A stretch of DNA of 64,000 bases from Prescottella defluvii (GTDB lineage: Bacteria > Actinomycetota > Actinomycetes > Mycobacteriales > Mycobacteriaceae): contig NZ_JPOC01000024.1 in NCBI RefSeq assembly GCF_000738775.1, positions 62,001-126,000 of the forward strand, written 5' to 3'. Both the position numbers and the translations under genes were made by a program. Shown here piece after piece: positions 25,774 through 35,382 of this stretch (positions within the stretch are counted from its first letter, which is position 1; each line of letters opens with the position of its first letter). Below the pieces are notes generated by a model. It saw only the letters and a list, made by a program, of their open reading frames with translations. It had not been told where the DNA came from and ran no database searches.

Positions 25774-26193
25774 TCAGGGTAGGGCGGGATCCTGAGACCC
25801 GTCTGAACCGGCGATGCCTCGGAACTTCTCCATGTCGCGGCGCTCACGTTTGGTGGGTCGGCCCGCGCCGCGGTCGCGCCGTGGAATCGACGCGAGCAAC
25901 TCGGGGGCGGGCGGGGGCGGGCTGTTGTCCTGCATGCATTCGGCGGCCACCGGTGGTCCGACCCGCTTGGTGATGGGCCGCACCACGACGACGATCCGTT
26001 CCACACCGGATACCCGCACACGCACCTCGTCGCCGGGCTTGACCTGTACGGACGCCTTCGCGGGGGTGCCGTTGACCCGGACGTGACCGGACCGGCACGC
26101 GGTGGCTGCCTGGGACCGGGTCTTGAACAGGCGCACCGCCCAGGTCCAACTGTCCACGCGGGCGCTCGTCGCGTCGGGGGTAGGGGTAGGCAC
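25774..26193 (-). CDS. S4-domain RNA-binding protein (Hsp15-like)
   Basis: This 139-residue protein carries an S4 domain at residues 12-60. SWTWAVRLFKTRSQAATACRSGHVRVNGTPAKASVQVKPGDEVRV is the alpha-L RNA-binding motif of the HslR/Hsp15 family. The C-terminal part is basic (GRPTKRERRDMEKFRG) and typical of actinobacterial members. Hsp15 in E. coli binds stalled 50S subunits carrying nascent chains; an equivalent rescue role here is inferred from the family only. Confidence 0.88.
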   Translation of the reverse strand: MPTPTPDATSARVDSWTWAVRLFKTRSQAATACRSGHVRVNGTPAKASVQVKPGDEVRVRVSGVERIVVVVRPITKRVGPPVAAECMQDNSPPPPAPELLASIPRRDRGAGRPTKRERRDMEKFRGIAGSDGSQDPALP

Positions 26194-26458
26194 GACGCCA
26201 GGCTACCGAGGCGCGGCACCACCCCGTTTCCTCCCTCCTGGTGGGAACCTTCTCCGCCATCCCTTCGGCGGCATCACCCCTGCAAGACGACGGTTTCCCA
26301 GGGTTGCTCGGGTTCCGATTCCGCCCTAACGACCCGCTGGGCGGGAAGGTCCACTGCCACGGCCCGGACCCCGCCATAGCGTGGTTTCGACGAAAGAACC
26401 GCGAGGTCCGGTCCGAGATGTCGGATGCAGGCACCCCGCGCTCAGGAGAGGACTTTCA

Positions 26459-28081
26459 ATGAACGGACAGGGTTCGACGTCCGACGCCGCCTCGTACGAC
26501 GCGGTGGTGGTCGGCGCGGGTATCGCCGGCATCTACGCGGTGCACCGGCTCCGCGAGCAGGGCTTGACCGTGCGCGCCTTCGAGGCCGGCAGCGGCGTGG
26601 GCGGGGTGTGGTTCTGGAACCGCTATCCCGGTGCGCGCTGCGACGTCGAGTCCGTCGACTACTCGTACTCCTTCTCCCCCGAACTCGAACAGGAATGGGA
26701 CTGGAGCGAGAAGTACGCGACCCAGCCCGAGATCCTCGCCTACCTCGAGCACGTCGTCGACCGCTTCGACATCCGCCGCCACATCCAGTTCGACACCCGG
26801 GTCACCTCCGCAGTGCTCGACGAGGACACCCTGCGGTGGACGGTGAGCACCGACCGCGGCGACGTGGTGTCCGCGCGCTTCTTCGTCGTCGCCGCGGGCC
26901 CTCTGTCGAACGCGAACACCCCGGCCTTCGACGGCCTGGACACCTTCACCGGCGACATCTTCCACACGGCGCACTGGCCGCACGAGGGCGTCGACTTCAC
27001 TGGCAGGCGCGTCGGCGTGATCGGCACCGGCTCGTCGGGCATCCAGTCGATCCCGTTCATCGCCGAGCAGGCCGACGAGTTGTTCGTCTTCCAGCGGTCC
27101 GCGAACTACTCGGTGCCCGCGGGCAACGCGTCGCTCGACGACGCCACCCGGGCCGCGCAGAAGGCCGGCTACGCGGAACGACGACGGCTGTCCTGGGAGT
27201 CCGGCGGCGGCTCCCCGCACCGCGCGCACCCCGACAGTGCCCTCGCGGTGTCCGAGGACGAGCGGCGCTCCGCCTACGAGGAGCGCTGGCAGCTCGGCGG
27301 GGTCCTGTTCTCCAAGACCTTCCCCGATCAGCTCACCGACCTCGCCGCCAACGACACCGCCCGCGCGTTCTGGGAGGGCAAGGTCCGCGCCGTCATCGAC
27401 GACCCGGCGATCGCCGAGTTGCTCATCCCCGACGATCACGCGATCGGCGCCAAGCGCATCGTCACCGACAGCGGCTACTACGAGACCTACAACCGCGACA
27501 ATGTCGAACTCGTGAACCTCAAGGCCACCCCGATCGTCGGCATGGACGCCACCGGTATCGCCACCACCGCCGCCCACTACGACCTCGACGCGATCGTGCT
27601 CGCCACCGGGTTCGACGCCATGACCGGTTCCCTCGACAAGCTCGAGATCGTGGGCCGCGGCGGGCAGTCCTTGAAGGACAAGTGGGCCGCGGGCCCCGAG
27701 ACCTACCTCGGGCTCGGCATCGACGGGTTCCCGAACTTCTTCAATCTCACCGGGCCGGGCAGCCCGTCGGTGCTCGCGAACATGGTGCTGCACTCCGAAC
27801 TGCACGTCGACTGGGTCGCCGACGCCATCGCCTACCTCGATGCCCGCGGCGCCGCCGCCATCGAAGGCACTCCGGAGGCGGTGGCCGACTGGGGCGAGGA
27901 ATGCCGTACCCGCGCCGACGCCTCCCTGCTGAACACCGCGAACTCCTGGTACCTCGGCGCCAACATCCCCGGCCGACCGCGGGTGTTCATGGCCTTCCTC
28001 GGTGGCCTCGCCGTCTACCGGCGGATCATCGCCGAGGTTGCAGAGTCCGGCTACAAGGGCTTCACGATCCTGGAGGGGTGA
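26459..28081 (+). CDS. Baeyer-Villiger-type flavin monooxygenase (CHMO-like)
   Basis: This 540-residue type I BVMO inserts oxygen next to a ketone using FAD, NADPH and O2. GAGIAG (residues 19-24) binds FAD, FTGDIFHTAHWP (163-174) is the BVMO fingerprint, and GTGSSG (189-194) binds NADPH. VGGVWFWNRYPGARCDVES is typical of cyclohexanone and steroid/cycloalkanone monooxygenases. The ATG follows an AGGAGAGGA site. It stands alone upstream of a hairpin terminator. Ketone substrates could include steroids, but nothing here fixes that. Confidence 0.92.
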   Translation: MNGQGSTSDAASYDAVVVGAGIAGIYAVHRLREQGLTVRAFEAGSGVGGVWFWNRYPGARCDVESVDYSYSFSPELEQEWDWSEKYATQPEILAYLEHVVDRFDIRRHIQFDTRVTSAVLDEDTLRWTVSTDRGDVVSARFFVVAAGPLSNANTPAFDGLDTFTGDIFHTAHWPHEGVDFTGRRVGVIGTGSSGIQSIPFIAEQADELFVFQRSANYSVPAGNASLDDATRAAQKAGYAERRRLSWESGGGSPHRAHPDSALAVSEDERRSAYEERWQLGGVLFSKTFPDQLTDLAANDTARAFWEGKVRAVIDDPAIAELLIPDDHAIGAKRIVTDSGYYETYNRDNVELVNLKATPIVGMDATGIATTAAHYDLDAIVLATGFDAMTGSLDKLEIVGRGGQSLKDKWAAGPETYLGLGIDGFPNFFNLTGPGSPSVLANMVLHSELHVDWVADAIAYLDARGAAAIEGTPEAVADWGEECRTRADASLLNTANSWYLGANIPGRPRVFMAFLGGLAVYRRIIAEVAESGYKGFTILEG

Positions 28082-28097
28082 GTCGCACTGCCCCGAC

Positions 28098-28139
28098 GCG
28101 TCGGCCCCGTCACCTCGTCGAAGGTGCCGGGGCCGACGC
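28098..28139. terminator. Hairpin after BVMO gene
   Basis: Arms 28098-28114 and 28123-28139 pair over 17 bp with a single mismatch around an 8-base loop, 17 bases after the stop codon. This is a strong candidate intrinsic terminator, lacking a T-run. Confidence 0.75.
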
Positions 28140-28217
28140 ATTTCACGTTACCGGCGGTACCGCCCGTGTTAGGTTCCTCGAGCGGTCGGGGCAATGTATC
28201 GAACGAGGGGGCACGAA

Positions 28218-29168
28218 GTGCGAAAGTTGTTCGCGGGACTGGCAATAGCGGTAACCGGAGCGTTCCTGATCGGCACGGGCGGAGTCGCGTCCGCGGCGCC
28301 CGCTCCCCCGCTGCCGGTACCGGACGGATTCTTCTCCGGAATCCCACCGGAGCTGATCAACCCTGCGGGCTCGCTTCCCGGTTCGAACGACTTCTCGTGC
28401 AGGCCGACGGCCGAGCATCCCGAACCGGTGATCCTGGTGCACGGCACCGGCGGTGGCCAGCAGACCAATTGGGGCAAGTACGCGCCACTGCTCGCGAACG
28501 AGGGCTACTGCGTGTTCGCCCTGACCTACGGCGGGGTTCCCGGGATGCCGTGGCCGGTGAGCGCGATCGGCGGGATGCTCCCGATGGAGCAGAGCGCGCG
28601 ACAGTTCGGCGCGTTCGTCGACCGGGTGCTGGCCGCGACCGGCGCGTCCAAGGTCAATCTCGTCGGGCACTCGCAGGGCACACTGATGCCGAGCTACTAC
28701 CTCAAGTTCCTCGGCGGCGCCGACAAGGTCGACAAGTACGTCTCGCTGGCGCCGCTGTGGAAGGGCATCGACGCCCTCGGCGTCTCGCAGCTGGCTCCGA
28801 CCGTCAAACGCATGGGACTGCAGGACGTTCAGGCGCAGACGGTCGAGAAACTGTGCGGGGCGTGCTTCCAGATGGCGGCCGGCACCGACTTCATGAACAA
28901 GATGAACGAGGGCGGACCGTACGTGCCGCAGGTGACGTACACCAACATCATGACCCGCTACGACGAGGCCGTCGTGCCTTACACGGCGGGCTACGTGGAG
29001 GCCCCGAACGCCACCAACATCGTCGTGCAGGACGGCTGCTCGCTCGACTACGCCGAGCACGCGGGCATCGCGGCCGACCCGATCGCCGCGACGCACGTCC
29101 TCAACGCGCTCGACCCGGCGAATCCTCGGCCGGTGCCCTGCTTCTTCGTCCCGCCGTTCACGGGCTGA
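28218..29168 (+). CDS. Secreted alpha/beta-hydrolase (triacylglycerol lipase/esterase)
   Basis: This 316-residue exported lipase has a signal peptide (KLFAGLAIAVTGAFLIGTGGVASA-A). The oxyanion region VILVHGTGGGQQTNW and nucleophile elbow GHSQG (within LVGHSQGTLMPSYYL) match LipA/EstA-type lipases of actinobacteria. A catalytic Asp and late His (DYAEHAGI) are plausible. Four Cys residues suggest disulfides. The GTG at 28218 follows a GAGGGGG site and gives a clean signal peptide. The likely substrates are extracellular lipid esters. Confidence 0.88.
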   Translation: MRKLFAGLAIAVTGAFLIGTGGVASAAPAPPLPVPDGFFSGIPPELINPAGSLPGSNDFSCRPTAEHPEPVILVHGTGGGQQTNWGKYAPLLANEGYCVFALTYGGVPGMPWPVSAIGGMLPMEQSARQFGAFVDRVLAATGASKVNLVGHSQGTLMPSYYLKFLGGADKVDKYVSLAPLWKGIDALGVSQLAPTVKRMGLQDVQAQTVEKLCGACFQMAAGTDFMNKMNEGGPYVPQVTYTNIMTRYDEAVVPYTAGYVEAPNATNIVVQDGCSLDYAEHAGIAADPIAATHVLNALDPANPRPVPCFFVPPFTG

Positions 29169-29269
29169 CGAGGCCTGCACGTCGACCGGGTCGTCGAATC
29201 CGAGGCTGTGCGTGACCGGCGGCTACCATCGACCCCACATGATTCGGGTCCGACTGGGAGGTGACGGCG

Positions 29270-29848
29270 GTGACCGGCACATCCGGCGACGGTGCTCTGC
29301 GACTGAGTGACCACGAGCGCCTGCACGCACTGAATGCGATCGGCGAGCACTACGCGGCAGGACGATTGGACGTCGACGAGTTCTACGAGCGCACCGGCAG
29401 CGTCGCGGCCGCCCGGACGCTCGACGGCGTGCAGCAATCGTTCCGAGATCTGCCCGGCGGTGTACCACTGCGCGCGGACGGCGGCGCAATCGTCAAGGTG
29501 CCGTTCACCGTCAGCGGTACGGCCGACGCCGCCGTGCCGGCACCGCAGCCGAGCACGGAGACCGAGCTCGCGTCACTGCTGCGGCGCGGCAAGTGGATCG
29601 AATCGCTCGACTGGCTCGTACTGGGCCTCACCCTGGTGGCGTTCCTGATCCTGAACAACGTCTTCGACTGGGACTACGCGTGGGTGGTGTGGCCGAGCCT
29701 GATCGTCACACTCGGCCTACCGCGGATGATCCTAGGGTTCAGCGACTCGGACGAGGAACTCTACGACGAACTCAAGGAGTCCGAGGGCGAGGCACGCAAG
29801 AAGCGGTTGCGCGAGGCCGCGGAGCGAATCAAGGAACTCGAGACCTGA
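29270..29848 (+). CDS. DUF1707 membrane protein
   Basis: This 192-residue protein begins with a DUF1707 domain (LRLSDHERLHALNAIGEHYAAGRLDVDEFYER ... LDGVQQSFRDLPG), a small SHOCT-like helical module. A linker and two hydrophobic helices follow (SLDWLVLGLTLVAFLILNNVF and YAWVVWPSLIVTLGLPRMILG), then a charged C-terminal helix (EGEARKKRLREAAERIKELE) that may form a coiled coil. GTG at 29270 is 8 bases from GGGAGG; an earlier GTG at 29261 is too close to it. The function is unknown. Confidence 0.82.
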   Translation: MTGTSGDGALRLSDHERLHALNAIGEHYAAGRLDVDEFYERTGSVAAARTLDGVQQSFRDLPGGVPLRADGGAIVKVPFTVSGTADAAVPAPQPSTETELASLLRRGKWIESLDWLVLGLTLVAFLILNNVFDWDYAWVVWPSLIVTLGLPRMILGFSDSDEELYDELKESEGEARKKRLREAAERIKELET

Positions 29849-29853
29849 CGGCC

Positions 29854-29893
29854 CGTGGCGCCTCGCCGGTAACAGCTACCGACGAGGCGCACG
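29854..29893. terminator. Hairpin between DUF1707 gene and clpB
   Basis: Arms 29854-29871 and 29877-29893 are complementary apart from one bulge and one mismatch, with a 5-base loop. It lies between convergent stops and probably works in both directions. Confidence 0.65.
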
Positions 29894-29905
29894 GACGCGC
29901 AGTGC

Positions 29906-32458
29906 CTAGCCGAGCACCAGGTGATCGCCGTCCTCGGAGACGGTCACCGGCACGGTGTCGCCGTCGCGGACGGTGCCAGCGAGCAGCAGCTTGGCCAGTT
30001 GGTCGCCGATCGCCTGCTGGATGAGCCGACGCAGCGGGCGGGCGCCGTACAGCGGGTCGTAGCCGCGCACCGCGAGCCAGAACCGCGCCGAGTCCGAAAC
30101 CTCCAGCGTGAGCCGTCGGGCCGCGAGACGCGCCGCCAGCTGGTCGAGCTGGATGTCGACGATCGACTCGAGCTGCTCCTCCGACAGCGGATCGAAGACG
30201 ACGACGTCGTCGAGCCGGTTCACGAACTCCGGCTTGAACGCCGACCGCACCGCCGCCATCACCTGCTCGCGGTCACCGCCCGCACCCAGGTTGGAGGTGA
30301 GGATCAGGATCGTGTTCCGGAAGTCGACCGTGCGGCCCTGACCGTCGGTGAGCCGGCCGTCGTCGAGCACCTGCAGCAGGATGTCGAACACGTCCGGGTG
30401 TGCCTTCTCGACCTCGTCGAACAGCACGACGGTGTACGGTCGGCGACGCACCGCCTCGGTGAGCTGGCCGCCCGACTCGTAGCCGACGTAGCCGGGAGGG
30501 GCTCCGACGAGTCGTGCCACCGAGTGCTTCTCGCTGTACTCGGACATGTCGATCCGCACCATGGCGCGTTCGTCGTCGAACAGGAACTCCGCCAACGCCT
30601 TCGCGAGCTCGGTCTTGCCGACCCCGGTGGGGCCGAGGAACAGGAACGAGCCGGTGGGCCGGTTGGGGTCGGCGACGCCGGCCCGGGAGCGGCGCACCGC
30701 ATCCGAGACCGCCTGCACGGCTTCGGCCTGCCCGACGACCCGCTTACCGAGTTCGGTCTCCATCCGCAGTAGCTTGGCGGTCTCGCCCTCCATCATGCGG
30801 CCGGCGGGGATGCCGGTCCACGCGGCGACGACGTCGGCGACGTCGTCCGGACCGACCTCCTCCTTGAGCATGACGGCACCGTCGGACGCACCTTGCGACG
30901 CGTCCGCGGCGGCGGCCAACTCCTTCTCCAGCTCGGGAATCCGGCCGTACCGCAGTTCGGCGACCTTGCCGAGGTCGCCGTCGCGTTCGGCGCGTTCCTC
31001 CTCGCCGCGCAGCGTCTCGAGCTGCTCCTTGACCTCGCGCACCGAGTCGATGGCGTTCTTCTCGTTCTGCCACCGGGCGGTGAGCTGGCGCAGCTTCTCC
31101 TGACCGTCGGCCAGTTCCTCGCGCAGCTTGACCAAGCGATCCTTCGACGCGGCGTCGGTTTCCTTCGCCAGCGCCATCTCCTCGATCTCGAGGCGACGCA
31201 CGGTCCGCTCCACCTCGTCGATCTCGACGGGCCGCGAGTCGATCTCCATGCGCAGGCGCGACGCGGCCTCGTCGACGAGGTCGATCGCCTTGTCCGGCAG
31301 GAAACGCGAGGTGATGTAGCGGTCCGACAGGGTCGCGGCGGCGACGAGCGCGGAGTCGGTGATGCGCACGCCGTGGTGCACCTCGTACCGCTCCTTGAGT
31401 CCGCGCAGGATGCCGACGGTGTCCTCGACGGACGGCTCACCGACGAGAACCTGCTGGAAGCGTCGTTCGAGCGCCGCGTCCTTCTCGATGTACTTGCGAT
31501 ACTCGTCGAGCGTGGTGGCGCCGACGAGGCGCAGTTCGCCACGGGCGAGCATCGGCTTGATCATGTTGCCGGCGTCCATCGCCGACTCGCCGGTCGCACC
31601 GGCGCCGACGATGGTGTGCAGTTCGTCGATGAAGGTGATGACCTGGCCGGCGGAGTTCTTGATGTCGTCGAGCACGGCCTTGAGGCGTTCCTCGAACTCG
31701 CCGCGGTACTTGGCACCGGCCACCATCGACCCGAGGTCGAGCGAGATGACGGTCTTGCCGCGCAACGACTCCGGCACGTCACCGGCGACGATGCGCTGCG
31801 CGAGCCCCTCGACGATCGCGGTCTTACCGACGCCGGGTTCACCGATGAGCACCGGGTTGTTCTTGGTGCGGCGGCTGAGCACCTGCACTACGCGTCGGAT
31901 CTCGGTGTCGCGGCCGATGACCGGGTCGAGCTTGCCCTCGCGGGCCCGCGCGGTGAGATCGGTCGAGTACTTCTCGAGCGCCTGATAGGTGCCCTCCGGG
32001 TCGGGGCTGGTGACCCGCGCGCTGCCGCGGACCGCGGTGAACGCGTCGCGCAGCGCGTCGACGGTGGCGCCGTGCCCGACGAGAAGCTTGGCGACGTCCT
32101 CGTCCCCCGACGCGAGACCCACCATGACGTGCTCGGTGGAGACGTACTCGTCGTCGAGTTCGGTGGCCAGGTGCTGCGCCGCGGTGATCGCGGCGAGCGC
32201 CTCGCGGCCGAGCTGCGGCTGTGCGGTGGCGCCGGTGGCACGCGGCAACCGGTCGACCATCACCTGGGCCTCGCGGCGCACCGCCGTCGGGTCGACCCCG
32301 ACGGCCTTGAGCAGCGGCGCGGCGATGCCGTCGGTCTGGTCGAGCAGCGCGACCAGCAGATGTGCGGGCCGGATGTCGGGGTTGCCCGCCGCGGACGCGG
32401 ACTGCAACGCCGCCGTCAGCGCGGCCTGGGTCTTGGTGGTGGGAGAGAACGAGTCCAC
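29906..32458 (-). CDS. clpB: ClpB disaggregase chaperone
   Basis: This 850-residue Hsp100 AAA+ ATPase resolves protein aggregates with DnaK. An N-terminal Clp repeat domain (residues 1-145) precedes two AAA modules with Walker A motifs GEPGVGKT and GPTGVGKT. The M-domain coiled coil (about residues 400-530, with [16 protein letters not shown]...) distinguishes it from ClpC and ClpA. The sequence is very close to M. tuberculosis ClpB (Rv0384c), including the start [18 protein letters not shown]. It is monocistronic with a HAIR-like site upstream, implying HspR control. Confidence 0.98.
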   Translation of the reverse strand: MDSFSPTTKTQAALTAALQSASAAGNPDIRPAHLLVALLDQTDGIAAPLLKAVGVDPTAVRREAQVMVDRLPRATGATAQPQLGREALAAITAAQHLATELDDEYVSTEHVMVGLASGDEDVAKLLVGHGATVDALRDAFTAVRGSARVTSPDPEGTYQALEKYSTDLTARAREGKLDPVIGRDTEIRRVVQVLSRRTKNNPVLIGEPGVGKTAIVEGLAQRIVAGDVPESLRGKTVISLDLGSMVAGAKYRGEFEERLKAVLDDIKNSAGQVITFIDELHTIVGAGATGESAMDAGNMIKPMLARGELRLVGATTLDEYRKYIEKDAALERRFQQVLVGEPSVEDTVGILRGLKERYEVHHGVRITDSALVAAATLSDRYITSRFLPDKAIDLVDEAASRLRMEIDSRPVEIDEVERTVRRLEIEEMALAKETDAASKDRLVKLREELADGQEKLRQLTARWQNEKNAIDSVREVKEQLETLRGEEERAERDGDLGKVAELRYGRIPELEKELAAAADASQGASDGAVMLKEEVGPDDVADVVAAWTGIPAGRMMEGETAKLLRMETELGKRVVGQAEAVQAVSDAVRRSRAGVADPNRPTGSFLFLGPTGVGKTELAKALAEFLFDDERAMVRIDMSEYSEKHSVARLVGAPPGYVGYESGGQLTEAVRRRPYTVVLFDEVEKAHPDVFDILLQVLDDGRLTDGQGRTVDFRNTILILTSNLGAGGDREQVMAAVRSAFKPEFVNRLDDVVVFDPLSEEQLESIVDIQLDQLAARLAARRLTLEVSDSARFWLAVRGYDPLYGARPLRRLIQQAIGDQLAKLLLAGTVRDGDTVPVTVSEDGDHLVLG

Positions 32459-32546
32459 TGGTCACCTTCCTTGCGACGAACGAACAAGATCATTGTGCCG
32501 TGCCGGAGGGTTCCGGTCGGCTGTCATTCTCCTCAACGAGCAAAAC

Positions 32547-32567
32547 CTTGAGTCTGTTCCGCTCAAC
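32547..32567. promoter_or_regulatory. HAIR-like HspR binding site upstream of clpB
   Basis: CTTGAGT-N7-GCTCAAC matches the HspR-associated inverted repeat (CTTGAGT-N7-ACTCAAG) at 12 of 14 arm positions. It lies 89 bases upstream of clpB on the reverse strand. In actinobacteria HspR represses clpB and the dnaK operon until heat shock. The rest of the 341-base gap 32459-32799 shows no coding frame that I can support. Confidence 0.75.
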
Positions 32568-32799
32568 TTCAAGAATTTCGCGACCCTCGCTCGCCCGCCG
32601 CGGAGCGCCCCCGGATCGGCCTGACCGCCCACTCCTGCGCAGGACGCGCGGATTCCCGCGCGAACGACCCGAGAATGGGCGCCGAGGCCGTGACGGTGAC
32701 CACCCGTCAACAGCGCGGCAGGGCATCCGGTGCACACTGGTATCCGGCTCCGATCCTCGACTGCGGTCGGAGCCGATCCGCACGCTGAGGGAGGACGAC

Positions 32800-33963
32800 G
32801 TGGAACCGGCAGAGGTCAGTCTCATTCGTGCACGTTTCGCCGCCGCCACCTCGTCTACCGACACCCGCGACCGGTTCGCCCGCACGTTCTACACCCAGTT
32901 CTTCGGCCGCAGCCCGCAGAGCCGCGCGCTGTTCCCGGCCGGGATGGACGGCCAGCGAGTCAAGCTCGTCGCGGCGATCGAGTTCATCGTCCGCGGACTC
33001 GACGACACCGAGCAGCTGCTGCCGTTCCTCGCGCAGCTGGGCCGTGACCACCGCAAGTACGGGGTGCAGCGGGAGCACTACGCGGCGGCCGGGAACGCGC
33101 TGCTCGACGCGCTGCGCGATGCCGACTCCGACGAGCCGTGGGACCCGCGGAGCGACGCGGTGTGGCGGGAGTTGATCGCGCTGATCACCACCACGATGTC
33201 CGACGCCGCCGACGCCGACGACTTCCCCGCACTGTGGGAGGCGACCGTCGTCAGCCACGAGCGGGTGCTGCGGGATCTGGCGGTCATCCGGCTCGAGTCC
33301 GATTCGCCGATCCCCTACTCCGCCGGGCAGTACCTGAGCGTCCAGATTCCGCAGCGGCCGCAGATGTGGCGGTACCTGTCACCGGCGATGCCCACCAACC
33401 CGTTCGGACAGCTCGAGTTCCATGTCCGACGCGTGTCCGGCGGCTGGGTGAGCCCCGCGATGGTCAACGAGACCGCGGTCGGGGACCGCTGGCAGCTCAG
33501 TTCTCCGCTCGGCGGTCTCCATGTGGACCGCGAGTCGGGGAAGGACGTGCTGATGATTGCCGGCGGCACGGGACTCGCACCGCTGCGCGCACAGATCATG
33601 GACATGGCCCATCGCGGCATCAATCCGCGCGTACACCTGTTCGTCGGCGGCACGTACCCGTGCGACCTGTACGACATCGAGACGCTGTGGCACCTGTCGC
33701 TCAGCAATCCCTGGCTGACGGTCGTGCCCGTCACCGAGGAAGACGAGAACCCTTGGTGGCATCCGTATCCGAGCCCCGAGGTGCCCGCGGGACTGCACCA
33801 GCGTCTGGTCGGTCCGCTGGGCCGGGTGGTGGGGCAGTTCGGAACCTGGGCCGACCGGCAGGTGCAGATCTGCGGTTCCCCGGCGATGGTAAAGACCACC
33901 GCGTACGCGCTGCAGCGGGCGGGCACGCCGGTCGAGGCGATCTCCTACGATCCGCTGCGCTGA
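32800..33963 (+). CDS. Globin-coupled FAD/NAD(P)H oxidoreductase (Rv0385-like, flavohemoprotein family)
   Basis: This 387-residue protein has a globin-like N-terminal domain (residues 1-135: RDRFARTFYTQFFGRSPQSRALFP, with proximal-type His84 in RDHRKYGV), then a ferredoxin-reductase module. The module contains PYSAGQYLSVQIPQ, RYLSPA (FAD) and AGGTGLAPLRAQI (NAD(P)H). This is the flavohemoglobin layout, and the gene matches Rv0385 in its place beside clpB. Classical flavohemoglobins detoxify NO, but this subgroup is divergent and its activity is not certain. The GTG start follows GAGGGAGGA. The gene is divergent from clpB. Confidence 0.88.
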   Translation: MEPAEVSLIRARFAAATSSTDTRDRFARTFYTQFFGRSPQSRALFPAGMDGQRVKLVAAIEFIVRGLDDTEQLLPFLAQLGRDHRKYGVQREHYAAAGNALLDALRDADSDEPWDPRSDAVWRELIALITTTMSDAADADDFPALWEATVVSHERVLRDLAVIRLESDSPIPYSAGQYLSVQIPQRPQMWRYLSPAMPTNPFGQLEFHVRRVSGGWVSPAMVNETAVGDRWQLSSPLGGLHVDRESGKDVLMIAGGTGLAPLRAQIMDMAHRGINPRVHLFVGGTYPCDLYDIETLWHLSLSNPWLTVVPVTEEDENPWWHPYPSPEVPAGLHQRLVGPLGRVVGQFGTWADRQVQICGSPAMVKTTAYALQRAGTPVEAISYDPLR

Positions 33964-34018
33964 CGGAAACGGACCACTCAGCGGGAGAGCCTGTGGCCTC
34001 CCCCGCCCGACAAGACTA

Positions 34019-34042
34019 GTGCGACGAAAGACTCTGTCGCAC
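34019..34042. promoter_or_regulatory. Dyad upstream of the binding-protein operon
   Basis: GTGCGAC and GTCGCAC form a perfect 7-bp inverted repeat with a 10-base spacer. It lies just upstream of the predicted -35 box of the 34165 gene, so it may be an activator site or part of a terminator for the preceding gene. Confidence 0.4.
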
Positions 34043-34079
34043 AGTTTCATTCGTTCGCCCACGAGCCGGGCGAAACCAT

Positions 34080-34132
34080 TGACGTAATCCATGTCACAGC
34101 TCTACTGTCGGCGCATCCAAGCATTCGCTTGC
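34080..34132 (+). promoter_or_regulatory. Predicted promoter and overlapping dyad for SBP-SnoaL operon
   Basis: TTGACG (34080-34085) and TACTGT (34104-34109) are separated by 18 bases and resemble a primary-sigma promoter. CAAGC-attc-GCTTG at 34119-34132 is a perfect 5-bp dyad placed at or just after the expected transcription start, where a repressor would act. The cognate regulator is not identified. Confidence 0.5.
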
Positions 34133-34164
34133 CATCCGTCGTGTCTCCAGTGGAGGAAACTGAC

Positions 34165-35382
34165 ATGAAGATCCGACACTCTGCGCTCGTGGCGGCGCTG
34201 GCGGTGTCCGCCCTCGCCGTCGCGGGCTGTTCAGCCTCGGCATCCGGCGACGACGCGTCCGACACCGGGCCGTACCGCGTCCTCGTCACCGGAGCGATCA
34301 GCGGTCAGGGTTCACTCGCAGCCAATGCACAGACCTCGATCCTCGCGGCGAAGGCCGGCGCGGAGCAGATCAACAAGAGTGGCGGAATAGGCGGCCGCCA
34401 AGTGGAACTCACCGTCATCGACGACGGCGGCGACGCCACCAAAGCCGTGTCGAACCTGCGGGACGCAGTCAATTCCGGGAAGAAGCCGGACCTCTACCTC
34501 AACTCGGGTCCGTCGACGGTCTCGGCCGCGACACTGCCGATTCTGAAGCAGAACAAGATCCTCTCCTTCAATGTGGGACCCACCGAGGACTCGTCCGACC
34601 CGGAGAAGTTCCCGCTCAACTTCGACCTGTCGCCGTCGCCGACCGAGTACGCGGTCTCCATCGCCCGATACGCGAAGAGCAAGGGCTACCAAAAGGTCGG
34701 GGTCATCCACGGCAGCAGCGCCTACGGTGAGGCGTTCGGCAAGTCGATGGAATCCGCGTTCTCCGATGCAGGTGTGAGCCAGTCGGGCACCGAGGAGTAC
34801 GACGTCGCCGCACTCGACATGTCCGCCCAGTTGCAGGCGCTGAAGAACAAGGGCACCCAGGCACTCGTCGTCGATGCCTACGGCGCACCCCTGGGCTATC
34901 TCCTCTCGAGCCTCGAACGATTGGACTGGAACATCCCGCTGATCGGCAACACGTCCGTCTCGGGCACCGCCCTCGTCGCGAAGCCGGCGCCCGACGGCGC
35001 GCTGGGCACCCAAGCGGCCTCCAACCTCGTCATGCAGGTTTTCCCGAGCACCGTCTACGACCCGGCCGACACAACCGTCAACACGATGGTGAACTCCATG
35101 GCAGCGATGGGCTCCATTCCGTCGACGCTGATCCTGGCCGACAACTACGACCCGTTCGGCCTCGTCGCGGCAGCCGCGAACAAGGTCGGATCGACGTCGG
35201 ATCCGCAGAAGCTCGCGGAGGCGCTCGAGGACCAGCAGGTGCTCGACGACGCCGCGACGGCGTTCCTCCCCCGCTACCACTACACGTCGGAGTCGCACGC
35301 GCCCAACCTCGGCGACGACGGCTACCGCTTCGTGCCGCCGAGCAAGCTGCTCAACGGCCAGTACGGAAACCCGGCCGCATGA
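34165..35382 (+). CDS. Branched-chain-amino-acid-type ABC substrate-binding lipoprotein
   Basis: This 405-residue type I periplasmic-binding protein has a lipoprotein signal with lipobox LAVAGC (Cys near residue 22). The Leu/Ile/Val-binding fold follows: ISGQGSLAANAQTSILAAKAGAEQINKSGGIGGRQVELTVIDDGGDATKA and VGVIHGSSAYGEAFGKSMESAF are typical motifs. Members bind diverse acids and aromatics, and in rhodococci they often serve catabolic clusters. No permease or ATPase gene is nearby, so it must work with a distant transporter or act as a sensor. Its stop overlaps the start of the SnoaL-like gene. Confidence 0.9.
   Translation: MKIRHSALVAALAVSALAVAGCSASASGDDASDTGPYRVLVTGAISGQGSLAANAQTSILAAKAGAEQINKSGGIGGRQVELTVIDDGGDATKAVSNLRDAVNSGKKPDLYLNSGPSTVSAATLPILKQNKILSFNVGPTEDSSDPEKFPLNFDLSPSPTEYAVSIARYAKSKGYQKVGVIHGSSAYGEAFGKSMESAFSDAGVSQSGTEEYDVAALDMSAQLQALKNKGTQALVVDAYGAPLGYLLSSLERLDWNIPLIGNTSVSGTALVAKPAPDGALGTQAASNLVMQVFPSTVYDPADTTVNTMVNSMAAMGSIPSTLILADNYDPFGLVAAAANKVGSTSDPQKLAEALEDQQVLDDAATAFLPRYHYTSESHAPNLGDDGYRFVPPSKLLNGQYGNPAA

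Noticed and set aside
26194-26458. Possible tRNA in the gap before the BVMO (GGGTTCCGATTCC resembles a T-arm)
   Set aside because: No matching acceptor stem, anticodon arm or CCA-adjacent structure can be drawn around it.
26456-28141. Long minus-strand frame opposite the BVMO
   Set aside because: The + strand has full BVMO motifs; the antisense frame has none.
30893-32551. Long open frame on the + strand opposite clpB
   Set aside because: It is antisense to a nearly certain ClpB, has no family motifs and reflects the high G+C codon pattern.
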